64,000 nucleotides of DNA from Ziziphus jujuba. Its lineage: Eukaryota; Streptophyta; Magnoliopsida; Rosales; Rhamnaceae. Shown one piece after another: positions 11,457-23,180 of this stretch. The position numbers were made by a program, and so were the translations under genes. Positions within the stretch are counted from its first letter, which is position 1, and every line of letters starts with the position of its first letter. The DNA is taken from the NCBI RefSeq assembly GCF_031755915.1, contig NC_083382.1, positions 6,572,001-6,636,000 on the forward strand. Direction: 5' to 3'. The notes beneath the pieces were generated by a model. That model saw only the letters and a program-made list of their open reading frames with translations. It was not told the origin of the DNA and made no database searches.

Positions 11457-12137
11457 CTACATCCCCATATCGTAAAGGTCCAAATCTTGTATTTCTTGCT
11501 TGTATACCAAACGAAACACCACATCCATATATAGGGTATTAAGAAATAAACTCAATTTGACTGCAATTATTCTGCAACTTTGTATGGAAGTATATACCAT
11601 GAGGCAAATAAAATAGCCAAAGTTAATAACTGCTACTATAGAATAACTCAGGATCCTTGACAAGTCAAAATCCCAAGTCTTGACTACATAGACAATCCAA
11701 TGCGTGTGTGAACAAAGAGAAAGTGAAACCCATCCATTTACTGTTGCTTCAATTTGGATCTAGTTCCTAAGCTTATTGACCACAAACTGTGATGAGTGAA
11801 CCAGGCTGGAATTTCAATTCTAGGAAGAACAATTATCAAGTCATTTGCTTCGACTAGAGGATTCGGTAAAGTGCAAACATATTTAAGAAGAAGGTTCTAT
11901 CTGGTTGTTTTGTGCCTGCCTCTTCTCGAAATTGTAATATTGTGGACACGACTCATCCACTTGACCACAGGACTAAGTAGGTTGGGTTAAGAAGAAGGTT
12001 CTATCATGTTTAATAATATTAAGCATTAATTACAACTACAAAGACTAGAGGTAGAGAGACCTGAAGGTATCTTTGAAATGTATATTTTTCAGTGATGCAA
12101 TTGCTGTCCTTTTGCTGGCTTGCTACTTACCAAATGG
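11457..12137 (-). pseudogene. TNL2 C-JID end, outer duplicate copy
   Basis: A second copy of the gene's 3' end: about 90 bp of the LRR-exon end (12050-12137, CTGAAGGTATCTTT...GCTGTCCTTTTGCTG), the short last intron and a degenerate C-JID exon (11457-12000) ending FRLVYKQEIQDLDLYD. Its acceptor is also altered. A direct duplication of the 3' end, separated by simple repeats at 12250-12420. Confidence 0.75.
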
Positions 12138-12244
12138 TTATGGCAATTGGGTATGTGGAGCATACCACTAAACAAGAAATTTTCTCTCACAATCTTATTC
12201 TCTATGTCTGATCAATTGAATGAAATCTACCCTAGCCACCAAAA

Positions 12245-12420
12245 GAAAACACACACACACACACACACACAAAAAATAAAAATAAAAATAAAAAAGAAAG
12301 AAGAAGAAGAAGAAGAAAAAAAGAAATTGATAATAAAAAAGAAAAGAAGAAAAACAGGGCAACTCACACCCATGCACCAAACAAATTAGATTGAAAAAAA
12401 AAAAGAAAAAAAAAACATGT
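12245..12420. repeat. Simple repeats between duplicated C-JID copies
   Basis: A (CA)n run at about 12248-12271, then A-rich, AAG/GAA-rich and poly-A tracts up to about 12415. Open frames here are low-complexity lysine/glutamate runs and not genes. Confidence 0.85.
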
Positions 12421-12539
12421 GAGTATCCTAGGATCTTTCCACATATTCATCTTCAATGCAGTCTCTGGCGGTTACATTCTGAGAACAAAGAAAAGCACCG
12501 TCTTACTCATCGTAACCCCTGTTTCTGTGAAAGATATTC

Positions 12540-13000
12540 AATATCCATATCCACATCTTCATGGTGTAGGTTTCAAATCTCGTATGTCTTGCTCATATAA
12601 CAAACGAACACCACATCCATATTCAGTGTTTTTGTAGCCTTCATTACTGTAGCTAATGGATCCAACAGTAAGCTCAATTTGACTACAATTGTTCTGCCAC
12701 TTTGTATGAAAACATATATCACGAGGGATATAAATTAGCCAAAGGTGATCAGACCAGTCATAGAAGAATTTAGGACTCTCGACAAGTCAAAATTCCATGT
12801 CATGTCCTTTGGTTCTTACATTGAATTTACAAGAAAAACTTGTGTGTGTGAATATAGAGAAAGAAAAACCCTTCCACTCATTGCTGCACCAATTTGGATC
12901 TAGTTGTATACTTATTGATTGCCCGAAACTTCGATGAGTGAACCAGGTTGGAATTTCATTTCTAGGAAGAACAATATCAAATCTTTTGCTTAGATGGGGG
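12540..13000 (-). pseudogene. TNL2 C-JID exon, inner copy
   Basis: Degenerate copy of the C-terminal jelly-roll/Ig-like exon. Minus-strand sequence matches ATTCCAACCTGGTTCACTC (EIPTWFT), GATCCAAATTGG and the end region encoding Y-x-Q-DI-DL in paralogs. The acceptor AG present in TNL3 and TNL4 (GACAG|AATCC) reads GCTAAATCC here. Frameshifts prevent an open frame. Confidence 0.7.
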
Positions 13001-13088
13001 GATTTAGCAACATTGAAGAAGAACCATCATGTTCAATAATAAATATTAAGCATTAACAATTAGAAACACAAAGACATAAGGAGTCTAC

Positions 13089-13928
13089 CTGAAGGTATCT
13101 TTTCAGAGATGCAAATGCTGTCCTTTTGCTGCCTTGATTGCTTACCAATTTAAAGCACCCTAAACAACTTGCAGAACACCATAAGTTGCATTGGTCCTTA
13201 AATGGATCAAGAAAGGTTTCCAAGAAAGTACAGTTATCAACCCATACCATTTCTAAGCTAGGTGGAAGCTCTGGTCCCAATGATTTTAAATTTTCATAAC
13301 GCCCTAAATCAAGAATCCTAACCTTGGATAGTTGATTGATACAGACAGGTTGGCAAAAAATATAGTTATTTTTGAGGTCCAACTCCTCTAAAGAAGCTAA
13401 GCAACCAAAATCTTCCGGAATTGCTCCATCCCTAAGATTGCAACTACTTAGATCCAATTTTTTCAAACAATGAAGACAACCTGAGATGAGACCTTTTCCG
13501 ACAATGATATTCATCATATTTTTCATTTGTTGAGGTTGTAAAAATCTTGCCTATATCTTGAGGTTTTTCAGGGATACAATGGAAGATGGTAGGTCTTTTA
13601 CAAAAGTGTCATCCAGATGAAGCTCCTCCAAACTATTTAGATGCCCCAAGTCCTCTGGTAAGTTGCGAAGACTAAAACAATTAGAAAGTTTTAGAAGTTT
13701 GAGAGATTTCAAACCCTTTATATTTGCTGGAAGATTTTCTAGACTGTCACAATTTTTTAGGTTCAGTAAAGTAAGCCTTGTAAGAAAAGTGATAGATGGG
13801 TGAACCTCCACTAATCCTGAGTAGTCCTTAAGAATCAATTTCTCAAGATTTGGAACCAACATGTAGTCTTCAAACTTGCTAAACTTTGTCAAAAATCTTA
13901 GGTTAATGATTTTCAAATTATGTAAAAG
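13089..13928 (-). pseudogene. TNL2 exon 4 (LRR domain), one nonsense codon
   Basis: An exon of 280 codons, in one frame apart from TAG at 13551-13553 (after VSLKNLKI). LRR repeats with the SLENLPxxIxxLKSLKxLxLSxC pattern, SLEELHLDDTFVKDLPSSI, CLKKLDLSSCNL, SLEELDLKNN, KVRILDLGRYENLKSLGPELPPSLE, and the terminal GSKRTAFASLKRYLQ. The donor CAG|GTAGAC matches TNL3 and TNL4. Confidence 0.88.
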
Positions 13929-14020
13929 CTATTATATCAAAAAAATGGAGAAGATTTTATTATTTGATTAGACAAAAGACATGTTAGAGATTAACATGAA
14001 AATAAGAGGTTCAAAGGTAC

Positions 14021-14304
14021 CTTGACAAGGTTGTTCCATAGTAGTTTGATATTGCTCCACTGCAACATCAATTCAATGAGTCGATGTGGTTGGAAACTTG
14101 ATGGCAAACTTGCGAAAGGAAATCTCTCCCATTTTAGAATCCTTAACTCATTAGAAAGTATGCAATTGGTGTGGAATCATGATTCACCAGGAAATAATTA
14201 AGAATGAGCAATCTCAGTTTCTTCATACTGGACAAGGCTTCACAATGGAATGTTTTTTGTGCTTCTAGAGAACCACATACGATGGCTTCAACTTCTTCTG
14301 TGCC
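14021..14304 (-). pseudogene. TNL2 exon 3 (linker and first LRRs), frameshifted
   Basis: The acceptor TATTAG|GGCACAG is at 14305/14304. It begins GTEEVEAIVCGSLEAQKTF and MKKLRLLILNY; one base is missing in the codons for the PIAYLSNELRILKW motif, so the rest (LPSSFQPHRLIEL, WSNIKLLWNN) is in another frame. The donor AAG|GTACCT is at 14021/14020. Confidence 0.8.
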
Positions 14305-14683
14305 CTAATAGTAGAGATCAAAACACAAAGTGAAACACACTATATGAGTTTTTTCAGCTATATATAATACACACATAGAAAAACATGTTGGTAACTCTAT
14401 ATATGCAGATTGAAAAGGGCTTAAATGAAATGATCAAAAGAGGAATAGAAAAAAAAAAAAAAAGAAGAAAAGAAATGAAATGAAAAGAAAAAGGCTTAAA
14501 TGCATTTTGTTTCAGTCTTGTATTTGATATACCATGTAGAAAAAAACAAAAAATTAATTGCTACAACAAAAAATGAAGATAAAATTTGATCACATCAAAT
14601 TCCACCATAACTAAATTTGTAGAATATTATGTTATGAAATGCAAATGCCAAAAATCAAGATTTTAGATCAGCAAGTTTCTTAC
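14305..14683. other. TNL2 intron between NB-ARC and linker exons
   Basis: AT-rich and A-rich intron, flanked by an intact donor (ATA|GTAAG) and acceptor. Shares CTCATATA...AACATGTTGG...AACTCTA and AAAGGGCTTAAATGAA blocks with the TNL4 intron (about 61900-61980). Confidence 0.6.
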
Positions 14684-15797
14684 TATATTATTCTCTAAAA
14701 TTTAACATAAATCATTGTAATTCCATAACCTATTCCATCTTCCTAGTTCATTTCTAGATTTTTCTCGAACAAATTCTATGCCCATTTCTTGCAGTAACTC
14801 ATGCATCCAAAGTTTGTTATCAGGACCCTTGCGTATGAGAGATTTATCAATATGATTTCTTATCCCGATTCTTGCATAGAAACTGCAACTATCCATAATT
14901 TGGATAATTTCATCTTCATTAAATCCATTGAAGAAACATGCAATATCTAGAAAAATATTCTTCTCTGTTTCTTGAAGTTCATCAAAAGTTATTCGAAGTA
15001 CTTTATAAATCTTCTTTTTTGGATACTCCTTTAGTCTATCCAAAGCACTTTCCAATTCATACATAGTTTTGCCATATAAAAAAGAACCTAGTACTTCTAG
15101 AGCTAATGGAAGACCTTTTGCATATGCTATGACTTGTTTACACAGCTTTGTGTAATCCTTCAAAAGATGACTACTTTTGAATGCTTTCCAAGTAAATAGT
15201 TGAAGACCTTCACTGTCATTTAATTGCTCAACTCTATATATTGTACAATCTTTATAAGTACTTGTAAGCAAACTTTCATTTTTTTCATCTCTAGTTTTTA
15301 TGAGTATTCTACTTCCAGAGGTAAACCAATTGTCTTTCTCAACTAATACTTTTAATTGATCTGAATTATCCACATCATCCAAAACAATAAGAACCTTTTT
15401 TATGGCGTAATCTACTTCTTATCATCTCCTTCCTTCATCAACATCCCTTGCTTCTGTAGGTAAACCATTAAGAATATCCAAAAGAAGATGGTTTTGTAGA
15501 TACACAAGACCATTTTTCTTTCCACAAATTTCTTTAACATTTGTAAGAAAACTGCAATATTTGAATTGAGAAGACATGCATTAATAATGAGCTTTGACAA
15601 GAGTTTTCTTCCCTATTCCGCCCATCCCACAAATTCAAATAAAGCGAACATCATTTGGTGTTGAAGTATAAACACAACTATTCAGTTTCTCTAGTCTTGA
15701 ATCCATACCAAAAAGGTCCTCTAAAATGTTTAACCGCGCAACACCAACTTTAGTTGATACCTCTACAATGAATTCTTGTATAAATTTTGCTTCATCA
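14684..15797 (-). pseudogene. TNL2 exon 2 (NB-ARC domain), multiple stops
   Basis: The acceptor TTTAAG|TGATGAAGC is at 15798/15797. It reads DEAKFIQEFIVEVS, FGMDSRLEKLN, VRFI then TGA where paralogs have Gly, then GMGGIGKKTL. More stops follow before kinase-2. From about 15382 the frame is open: DDVDNSDQLKVL, GSRILIKTRDE, GLPLALEVLGSFL, FLDIACFFNGFNED, LWMHELLQEMG. An in-frame TAA follows NYNDLC, before the donor at 14684/14683. Confidence 0.85.
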
Positions 15798-16146
15798 CTT
15801 AAAAATTCAAACAATGAGACTATATTAAGTGAAAGCATAACATGAATTTTGTAAATGTAATTGTTCTATTTTAGACACCATAATTGCTAATATCCTTAAC
15901 GAATTTTAGAAATTGAAATTCTTACACAAGGAAAAGAAAAATACGAATATATATAAATTATTCATAATATTCTCGCAATTAAATATTGACAAATAAAGTA
16001 TCTTTTTATATGTATATATATATGTATATGTTTTAGACTCAAAATTCTTATGTATATTACAAAAGAAAAAAGGTTTTTATGTATATTAGAAAATAAAAAA
16101 GGGCAGACAAAGATAAAAGGAAAAGGACAAATGCTTTATTGTCTAC

Positions 16147-16204
16147 CTATCATGAAAATGCCATCCATCTAGATTGCCAATTTCTTTGAACGCATCCCAC
16201 CAAC
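16147..16204 (-). pseudogene. TNL2 exon 1 (TIR domain), 3' piece
   Basis: Reads WWDAFKEIGNLDGWHFHD, the last TIR helix (WRKALEEVANLAGWHVH in TNL3), ending at donor GATAG|GTAGAC (16147/16146). It is separated from the rest of the exon by the 7.6 kb CACTA element. Confidence 0.8.
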
Positions 16205-16740
16205 TTGCGCTACAAAAATTTGGGCAACCGCTACACAGCTATTTTGTCATGTAAGGGCCATTTTTTGTCGCCTTATTGAGTTTAGGTGACAAAATCAGTT
16301 CGTCTTGTGTTTGCCATGATAGACCCATCACAAAGCATGTTTGTGATGAACATTTTAGTTTGTCACGAAAGAGCATGTAACTGGGACAAAAAAAATTTTC
16401 ATCATAGATTGGAGCCTTATCGTGACATCAATTTTTATCACGTAAAGCATATTTTTTTGTCATTGTTCACACAAATTTTGTCACCAATACATATATATGA
16501 GCTAGTCAAACTTATCCATCAGTGATAATACATACAGTTAGGTGATAAAATATTATTTGTCACTTAAACCATCAGTGGTATATCCGATTTGTCATTTAAA
16601 ACATCAGTGATACATCTGATTTGTCATTGATATGACATAAACCATGGTTAAGTTATTCAATTTGTCACCGAAACTACTTTTTTGTATTTATTTGATGACA
16701 ATGGTTTTGTAACTAAAAATACTTTATCAATTACCAATAT

Positions 16741-17123
16741 TTTTTGATAAAAATTTTTTTTTTATTAGATATTACAAATTGATTATAATATCATTAATTA
16801 TCATTTATAAATGTAACATGACACTTTTGAAATGCAATTAACATAAAAGAATAATACTTTATTAAACGGTTATCTTGCATTACAAAATTCATTAGACACC
16901 ACCTAATACTATATAATGTGTACCAAATACAATAAGATTACATTAAAAGAAAAATATAAACAAAAACAGTTTGTAATTCTAGGAAAAAAATAAATATAAA
17001 TACAAGATGTTTGGCTGTACCCACTAAATCTTTACAATCTCGATCTGCCAATGCAGTTCATTAATATATTCACCAAGGATCCTATATAATAAAAAAAATA
17101 ATCATTTAGTAAAAAACTAATTT
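16741..17123. other. CACTA internal DNA, AT-rich, no gene
   Basis: AT-rich filler between the subterminal repeats and the nested solo LTR; no coding potential recognised. Confidence 0.6.
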
Positions 17124-20036
17124 TGTAACAACTCCTACCAAAATTTCCCGTTGACCAAGTTTGCCCAGGTTTGACCAAGAGAACAGTATTGGATCCAAAG
17201 TTGACTTTTTCAATGGTCAATATTTTTTGTTTGACTGAGGTACCATTATGTAGATCTCGTCGATATGAGTTCATAGACTGGTGGCACGACAAATTCTGAG
17301 TTACGGATAAAAAGTTATGGTTCTGAGAATTTTTATGCATAAGTTTTATATCAGTGTTCAAACCAGTCCCCAGTTTTTATCTGTTAATGACCTAAGGCTC
17401 TATATAAGCCTTAGTAAGTGTGCCAAATAGGAAACACACCTAAAAATACCCATTTCATCTCCAAAATCTAAGATATTCTCCCCCTAGCCTCATGGGTTCG
17501 AACTGGGTCATTTCGACTCGCTTAACTTAGAATCGGGTCATCACTGTTTTTGCCAATTCCAACCACCATCCTTGTACATGCGCCAGCCAGAGAATAAGCC
17601 CACGTTGAGGTGAGCTTGGCCGTGAAATTTCACAGCAAACGGCTGTCGAATGTTCCCAGATCTGGCCTGCGAAGTCCGTGGCGGTCGGCGAGGTGGGTCG
17701 CCTGATTTTCTCAATTTTTGGCTATTTCAGGCCAACCCGTACACCTTTTCCTCATTGTTTAGGAGATACGACGACTTGAAGTTCGGCCGAAGCTTCAACT
17801 GAGCTTTTCGGCCACCGGAGAAATCTTTAGACCAAGGTGAGCATACTGATGGGTTCATTGTCTCTTGGGCTTTCAATCAATATAAAGTTTATGAATTTTG
17901 GATGTCATTTGATAATTTTTCCATTTTTGGGTCAATTAGTTAATTTTTGGATAAGTTGGGACTGTGTTTGGACAAAATTTGTTAAATTGGTTAAAATTGG
18001 AGTTGGATTAGTGAAATTGAATATTATTAGGATCCATTAAGAGGTTTAATTTCGAAAGATTAGGCTTCGGGTGAAAATCCTCAATTTTGGGTACAAGTCC
18101 TAAGGGGTACGCTGTATAATTGGACTGTTTGGTGTCCAATTTATATAATTTTATAGTACCATAAATTATTTTAAGACATTTGGGTCATACAAGTGTCTTT
18201 GGTTTAGTTATTTGGAGTCTGAGGAATATTTTATTATGTTACAGATACTCGAGTTGAGCCTGAAGGTGATCCTGCAGAGGAGCAGGAGTGAGCATCTACA
18301 GTACTGTAAGTGGTTACTATTTTAAAAATGTTTTGGGTATATAGAATAATATATATGTGTGGTTGGATATTTTACGTATATATAAATTGATTGAAATATT
18401 TGCTTTATGCATATATAACATATGCTTTTACTTATATAAATTATCCTTTTATGTGGATTTGATAAAGTTTTTAATGACTTCAAATTTTGGTGAGTTCATA
18501 GCAAACTTGTGAATTATGTTAATTAAACATTTTGGTATTTGAATTGAGATTTTAGATCATTTTGGAAAATATTTTATCTGAGGAGCAGATTGAAAATTTA
18601 TATTATTTTAACCATATTTAAGTATTTTATAAATTTTATATGCTTAAAATTGGTTTATGGTGAATATATTTCACTGTGGTATTTTCAATTTTAGTAGACA
18701 ATAATGATTTGAAATTTTTGGAATATTTAAATAAGCAGTTGAATTTGAATATTAAATAAGGACTTATGATACAGTATTGTTCAGAAAAGTATTTGAGATA
18801 TTACAAGATTATTTTAAGGATACTGTATCGGTTGTTTTTAATTGATGTACCATGCAGTACCAGAGTTTTGATTCATTATTATATTACAGTGTGCTAGGTT
18901 TACCACAGTGCCGTGAGGTTGGTCTCACCCAACGATTTATTATTACCATGGACCGTGAGGTCAGGTTTAACTGACGGTTTATTATTATTACCACGATGCC
19001 ATGAGGTTGGTCTCATCTAACGGTTTATTATTGCCATGGACTGTGAGATCGGGTTTATCTGACGGATTATTATTATTATCATGGTGCCGTGAGGTTGGTT
19101 TCACTCAACAGTTTATTATTGCCATGAACCGTGAGGTTGGATATGTTCTGACGGTTATTTATTATTTCCATGACGCCTCTCATATATTGATGGTCGTGAG
19201 GTGGGTGTATCCCACGGTTTACAGATTGGTACATCGTATGATACATGTATACGTTTGAATATACTGTTGATTTATAAATATTGTGGTGATTTTTGCATTT
19301 TCACATTTATCTCGTGGAACTGTGTTTATAAAATTTTATGCTCGTAAATTACATCATATTTATGGTATTTTGTAATATTGTATTGATCATTCATTTTATA
19401 ATTTTGAGCATCGAATTTTTGATGAGATTAGATGGGGATACAAGTTGGGTTCTGTGAAATGATTTTTAAACAGGAAACTTTTCAAAAGAGTGAACGAGAG
19501 GTCTTGAGAGAAAGACTTTTATGGAAATAAACCATTATTTTTATATTATACCATGCCACTCATTAAGATTCCCTTATCTCATGTTTTATTGTTTTAAATT
19601 TGTTCCCCTAGGCCCAGGTAGCTAGTAGCAGTCTACCTCACGCACCATTTATCGCTTTGTTCTTCCACGACAACGGTAGTATTTATCTGTTCTCTATCTT
19701 ATTTTTATCTTTCCGTACTTACTTATTTCTTATTTGTACTTCTAAACTTCATTAATACTCTTAGAATGCTTTAATCAATGTTTTGGACTCAGTAGAAACC
19801 ATATTACTTATGTGTGTAGTTATGGCCTGTGGTACAATAGGCCGATTGTGGACTTTGTGCTACTGTGGATTTATTTTATATTTATATATTGAGATATTAT
19901 TGCTAATGCTAGTGTTCGGTTGTCCACATTTTAAGGCGAGGTTCCATTGGATATTTTCTAGAGATTTTCCAATGGGACTTCACCAGGCGAGACCATCCGA
20001 GAGATCCTGGTATGGTTCTTGGGGCGGGTCCTGTCA
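17124..20036 (+). mobile_element. Solo LTR (about 2.9 kb), nested in the CACTA element
   Basis: Begins TGTAACAACTCC, ends GGTCCTGTCA and is bounded by a perfect 5-bp target duplication AATTT (17119-17123 and 20037-20041). It shares its start (TGTAACA... TTTCCCGTTGACC... GTTGAC-rich) and end (GGTCCTG-CA) with the elements at 26591, 33195 and 44105. No gag, pol, primer site or second LTR is found, so a solo LTR of a long-LTR gypsy-type element is the best reading. It is the most diverged family member and has its own minisatellite. Confidence 0.75.
18903..19225 (+). repeat. Minisatellite in solo LTR, alternating 42/46-bp units
   Basis: Six to seven copies of a unit with CCGTGAGGTTGG...ACGGTTTATTATT. 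Unit anchors at about 18911, 18953, 18999, 19041, 19087 and 19128 give spacings 42, 46, 42, 46, 41, a higher-order dimer of about 88 bp whose two halves differ (CAGTGCCGTGAGG against ATGGACCGTGAGG). Confidence 0.85.
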
Positions 20037-20103
20037 AATTTAATTAGCAAAAGTGTAAAGAACAAACTCAAGACTTATTAAGTTCCAATAAGTTGAAGAG
20101 AAA

Positions 20104-20613
20104 TGTAACAGCCCAGTCCACCCGCATGCGATATTGTTCACTTTGGGCCCAGCCCGCACGATTTTGTCAAAAAACGTTACAAAAGAAAGTTATCCACACC
20201 CTCTTTTAAGGCATGCTTCATTCCCCTTTCCAACTGATATGGGATCTTAGAATCCTCCTCCCTTGGGGCCCAGCGTCCTCGCTGGCACACCGATCCGGGT
20301 ACTGGCTTTGATACCATCTGTAACAGCCCAGTCCACCCGCATGCGATATTGTCCGCTTTGGGCCCAGCCCGCATGGTTTTGTCAAAACGCGTCACAATGG
20401 TTAGGGGTCCCACCCCTTCACCTGCCAGTCCCACTGGCCCGGGCCTTCCAGGCCTAATTACGATATTGTCAGCTTTGGAAGCTAGGTGGTGAGCCTAATC
20501 CTACCCCTCACGGTTTTACTTCCCCTCATAGGAACGCGTCGCAAGGGAAAGGTATCCACACCCTCTTTTAAGGCATGCTTCGTTCCCCTTTCCAACCGAT
20601 GTGGGATCTCACA
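20104..20613 (-). mobile_element. TRIM-like mini LTR retroelement
   Basis: Two LTR-like copies in the same orientation: 20319-20613 (about 295 bp) and a shorter one at 20104-20248. Both share TGTAACAGCCCAGTCCACC, GGGCCCAGCCCGCA and CACACCCTCTTTTAAGGCATG. Between them, only about 70 bp. On the minus strand the full LTR starts TGTGAGATCCCACATCGG, ends CTGTTACA and is followed by a primer-site-like GATGGTATCAAAGCC; a purine-rich AAGGGAGGAGGAT lies before the second LTR. No coding capacity. A clear target duplication is not evident (AGAAA/GAAAA). Confidence 0.65.
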
Positions 20614-20670
20614 GAAAAATCAAGCATGAATTAATATAGATTAGTAATTTTATGAATCTATGATACATAC

Positions 20671-20838
20671 CATAATACCCTTAAGTTCAATATGAAGGGA
20701 CGGGTCTTTATTATTGTCATAGATTAGCTCAGCGAGCTCTGGGACATATTTTCCTATGACAAATACATATATAGAATGAATATGTTTGTATGTATGTATA
20801 TATAAATTATATATGGGTTTTTTTTTCTTCTTTTGAAA

Positions 20839-20882
<44 letters not shown>

Positions 20883-22544
20883 CTGAAACAAGGGGGAATT
20901 GGTTAAGACATAAGAGACCTTCATAGCTCTCCCCAACAATGTAGAAGGTTCGATTTCTGTATGATGGAAACTTAAGGAACTAGTTGTGCAGGAAAGTGTA
21001 AGGATCAATAGCTGAGAAAAGAAACAAAATTAATAATAGAACAAATTAAATGCAAAATACAAATGAGAGATCAATAATTAATAAATAATACAATCATACA
21101 TGTCTAAACCAACACTTGATTTGATTTCCCACCAGACAAACAACCTGTTGGAAATTAAATAGGCAAAAAAAAAACAATGATTCTTAACAAACCTGTAAAG
21201 TTATCCCCCATATTGTCATAATCACTGCTTGTGTTTGAGTAACATGTTGGCCTCTGCATCATCATTAACATTAAATTCTAAATATTCCACAACCTAACCC
21301 AAAACAATCTCTGTAGGCATTTATATAAATGGCGGAAAGCATCCAATAATGGACCAAAATAAAAATTTTAATGTAGTAATAATCTATGTTTACATGAGAA
21401 AATCAAATCTCAAAGTTGAGCGAATCCAATACTTGTATTCCATGAAAAGGAATTAAATTGAATTCCATCACTATCCGTAACCAAGAAAGGTCCTATCTCT
21501 TGTGTTGCTCCATATCCCACAGAAGAGCACCTAGGACCTGAAACAAAAAGTATAATACATCCCACCTTCAGGGAAAAAAAAAGGAAAAAAAAAGAAAAAA
21601 AAAAACATTTGGATATTGACATATTATATAATATATTCTTCGGATGAGTTGTAATGAACGAAATCCACTAAAAGATTGAAAATAATGACATCCTCAATTT
21701 TCCCTTCTGAGTGGAACCTAATTTATTCAATTTTTTTAGTAAAAAGTAGCTTGTGTACTTGTTTGTAGTGTGAGGAACACAAATTATCTTAAAGAAAAGA
21801 GAGCATGAGAATATATATGATGCAAAGTTCTATTTTTCTTCTCATTAGCATTATATCAAATATAAGCATATAATATTCAAGACAAAAGGTTAATATTATC
21901 AATAGTGAATCTGTATATGATTTCCAAAAGAAAATAGATGACGGTGACCTAAATTTCTCCCCATTCCATCTAATTGGCTTTTAGGACCCCTGACAACATG
22001 TTTTATTATCAAAAATCTTTTCCACTTAGACACTCAATCAAATTAACTTGGTCCTATCAGCATTTCCTAATAAGGTCAAGAAAATACCAAAGACATTAGA
22101 ACAGGGAATTTTGCAATATTGCAGACAGTAGCTTTTATGAAAGAAGATGAAGTCTCTATCTCATCAATTTTTGATCCAATACATATGTATATATATACAT
22201 GAGTGTGTGTGTGTGTGTGAGCCTGTGTCTGTACATGTATGTATATAATGCTTTACCTCCATTAAGCCACAAACCAAAGGTTTGCCATCTGGGTTAAAAG
22301 TAGCCTCATAAAACCAATAAAAAAGAGCTCTTTCATGTGTTTGGTTCACCGTCACATGGCTAGCATAATGCCGGAAGTCTACATGAGGCTGGCCAGGCAA
22401 GTCAGTTACAAGATCTTCACTTCCACCGTTGCTCACTTTCCTAGCATTAGACCTTTTCCAATGTCTATAACCCAAAACAGGGTCCACAATATACAAAGCA
22501 GTAACAACCAAAGCCAAGTGGGTCAACTTTGAAACAAACTCCAT
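20671..22544 (-). pseudogene. Serine carboxypeptidase-like gene fragment captured by the transposon
   Basis: Five exons of a secreted serine carboxypeptidase-like (SCPL, peptidase S10) gene, introns kept: 22544 to about 22255, about 21410-21545, 21193-21253, about 20927-21011 and 20671-20753. Exon 1 starts [14 protein letters not shown], a likely signal peptide, then [15 protein letters not shown] and [11 protein letters not shown]. Exon 2 has GPRCSSVGYGATQEIGPFL (GPGCSS oxyanion motif, G to R). Exon 4 has FLKFPSYRNRTFYI and GESYEG (GESYAG active-site motif). Exon 5 reads KYVPELAELIYDNNKD. Damage: 1-nt loss near PLVLWLNG, loss of about 11 codons in exon 3, and W to stop in exon 4. The exons with catalytic Asp and His are absent. 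Introns show capture from genomic DNA, not from mRNA. Confidence 0.85.
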
Positions 22545-22946
22545 ATTGGAACCTTTATTTATGTACACACACACACACACACACACCCCGACCCACCCAC
22601 CCACTTCACTTTGTATACCAAGCAAAAGAAGCTAGCTAGCTCTTTTCTATCTCAGGTCACCATGGTCAATCACATTTGGAACTAACAACAAATATATATA
22701 CACATATATAGTTAGGATAAAGAAATGAATTGAGCTTGGAGAAAGTTAGTAACAAAAGCGTACAATACCATGCATTGAATACTATCATTTATACTTGGTA
22801 GTATCCTTGAATGAAACTTCCATTCTAATTCCAAGAAAAATCACAACTCAAAAATGGCAAAATCTTAAATAACCAACAATAATGGACAAATTATATACCA
22901 AAATGAATCTTGTGAAGAGAGTAACAAGTTTGTGAGCTTACTTTGC

Positions 22947-23180
22947 TCAACGATGGCTGTCGGTGACCTTCAACTTTGCTTGAAAGTTGCTGTCAAAGTG
23001 GGTTCCTTCATACTTTGCAAACGAGCAAATTTCAGGCCAATCCAAGCTTCGATTCGAGCTCAAGAAGTCCACTAATGGTGGAAAAGGTTGGCCCTCATAT
23101 CTGAGAACCATTGATGTCCAGTGATCAGACTGAAATACTGATTGCCCAAGTCCAGCTCTTCCCAGGTGTCGGGTAGTCAT
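22947..23180 (-). other. Unidentified exon-like ORF inside the CACTA element
   Basis: 78 codons, less AT-rich than its surroundings and more protein-like than neighbouring frames (GQSVFQSDHWTSMVLRY, PFPPLVDFLSSNRSLDWPE, ICSFAKYEGTHFDSN). I do not recognise the family. It lies upstream of the carboxypeptidase exons on the same strand, so it may be another captured exon or a remnant of the element's own gene. No catalytic motif is visible. Confidence 0.35.

Noticed and set aside
12120..12389. Lys/Glu-rich ORF
   Set aside because: Translation of (CA)n and AAG-type simple repeats.
16208..17123. TTTGTCAC repeats considered as a separate MITE
   Set aside because: They are subterminal repeats of the larger CACTA element, confirmed by the TTG duplication at the outer borders.
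18903..19225. Direct repeats considered as a CRISPR-like array
   Set aside because: Eukaryotic DNA; units abut without unique spacers and form a minisatellite.
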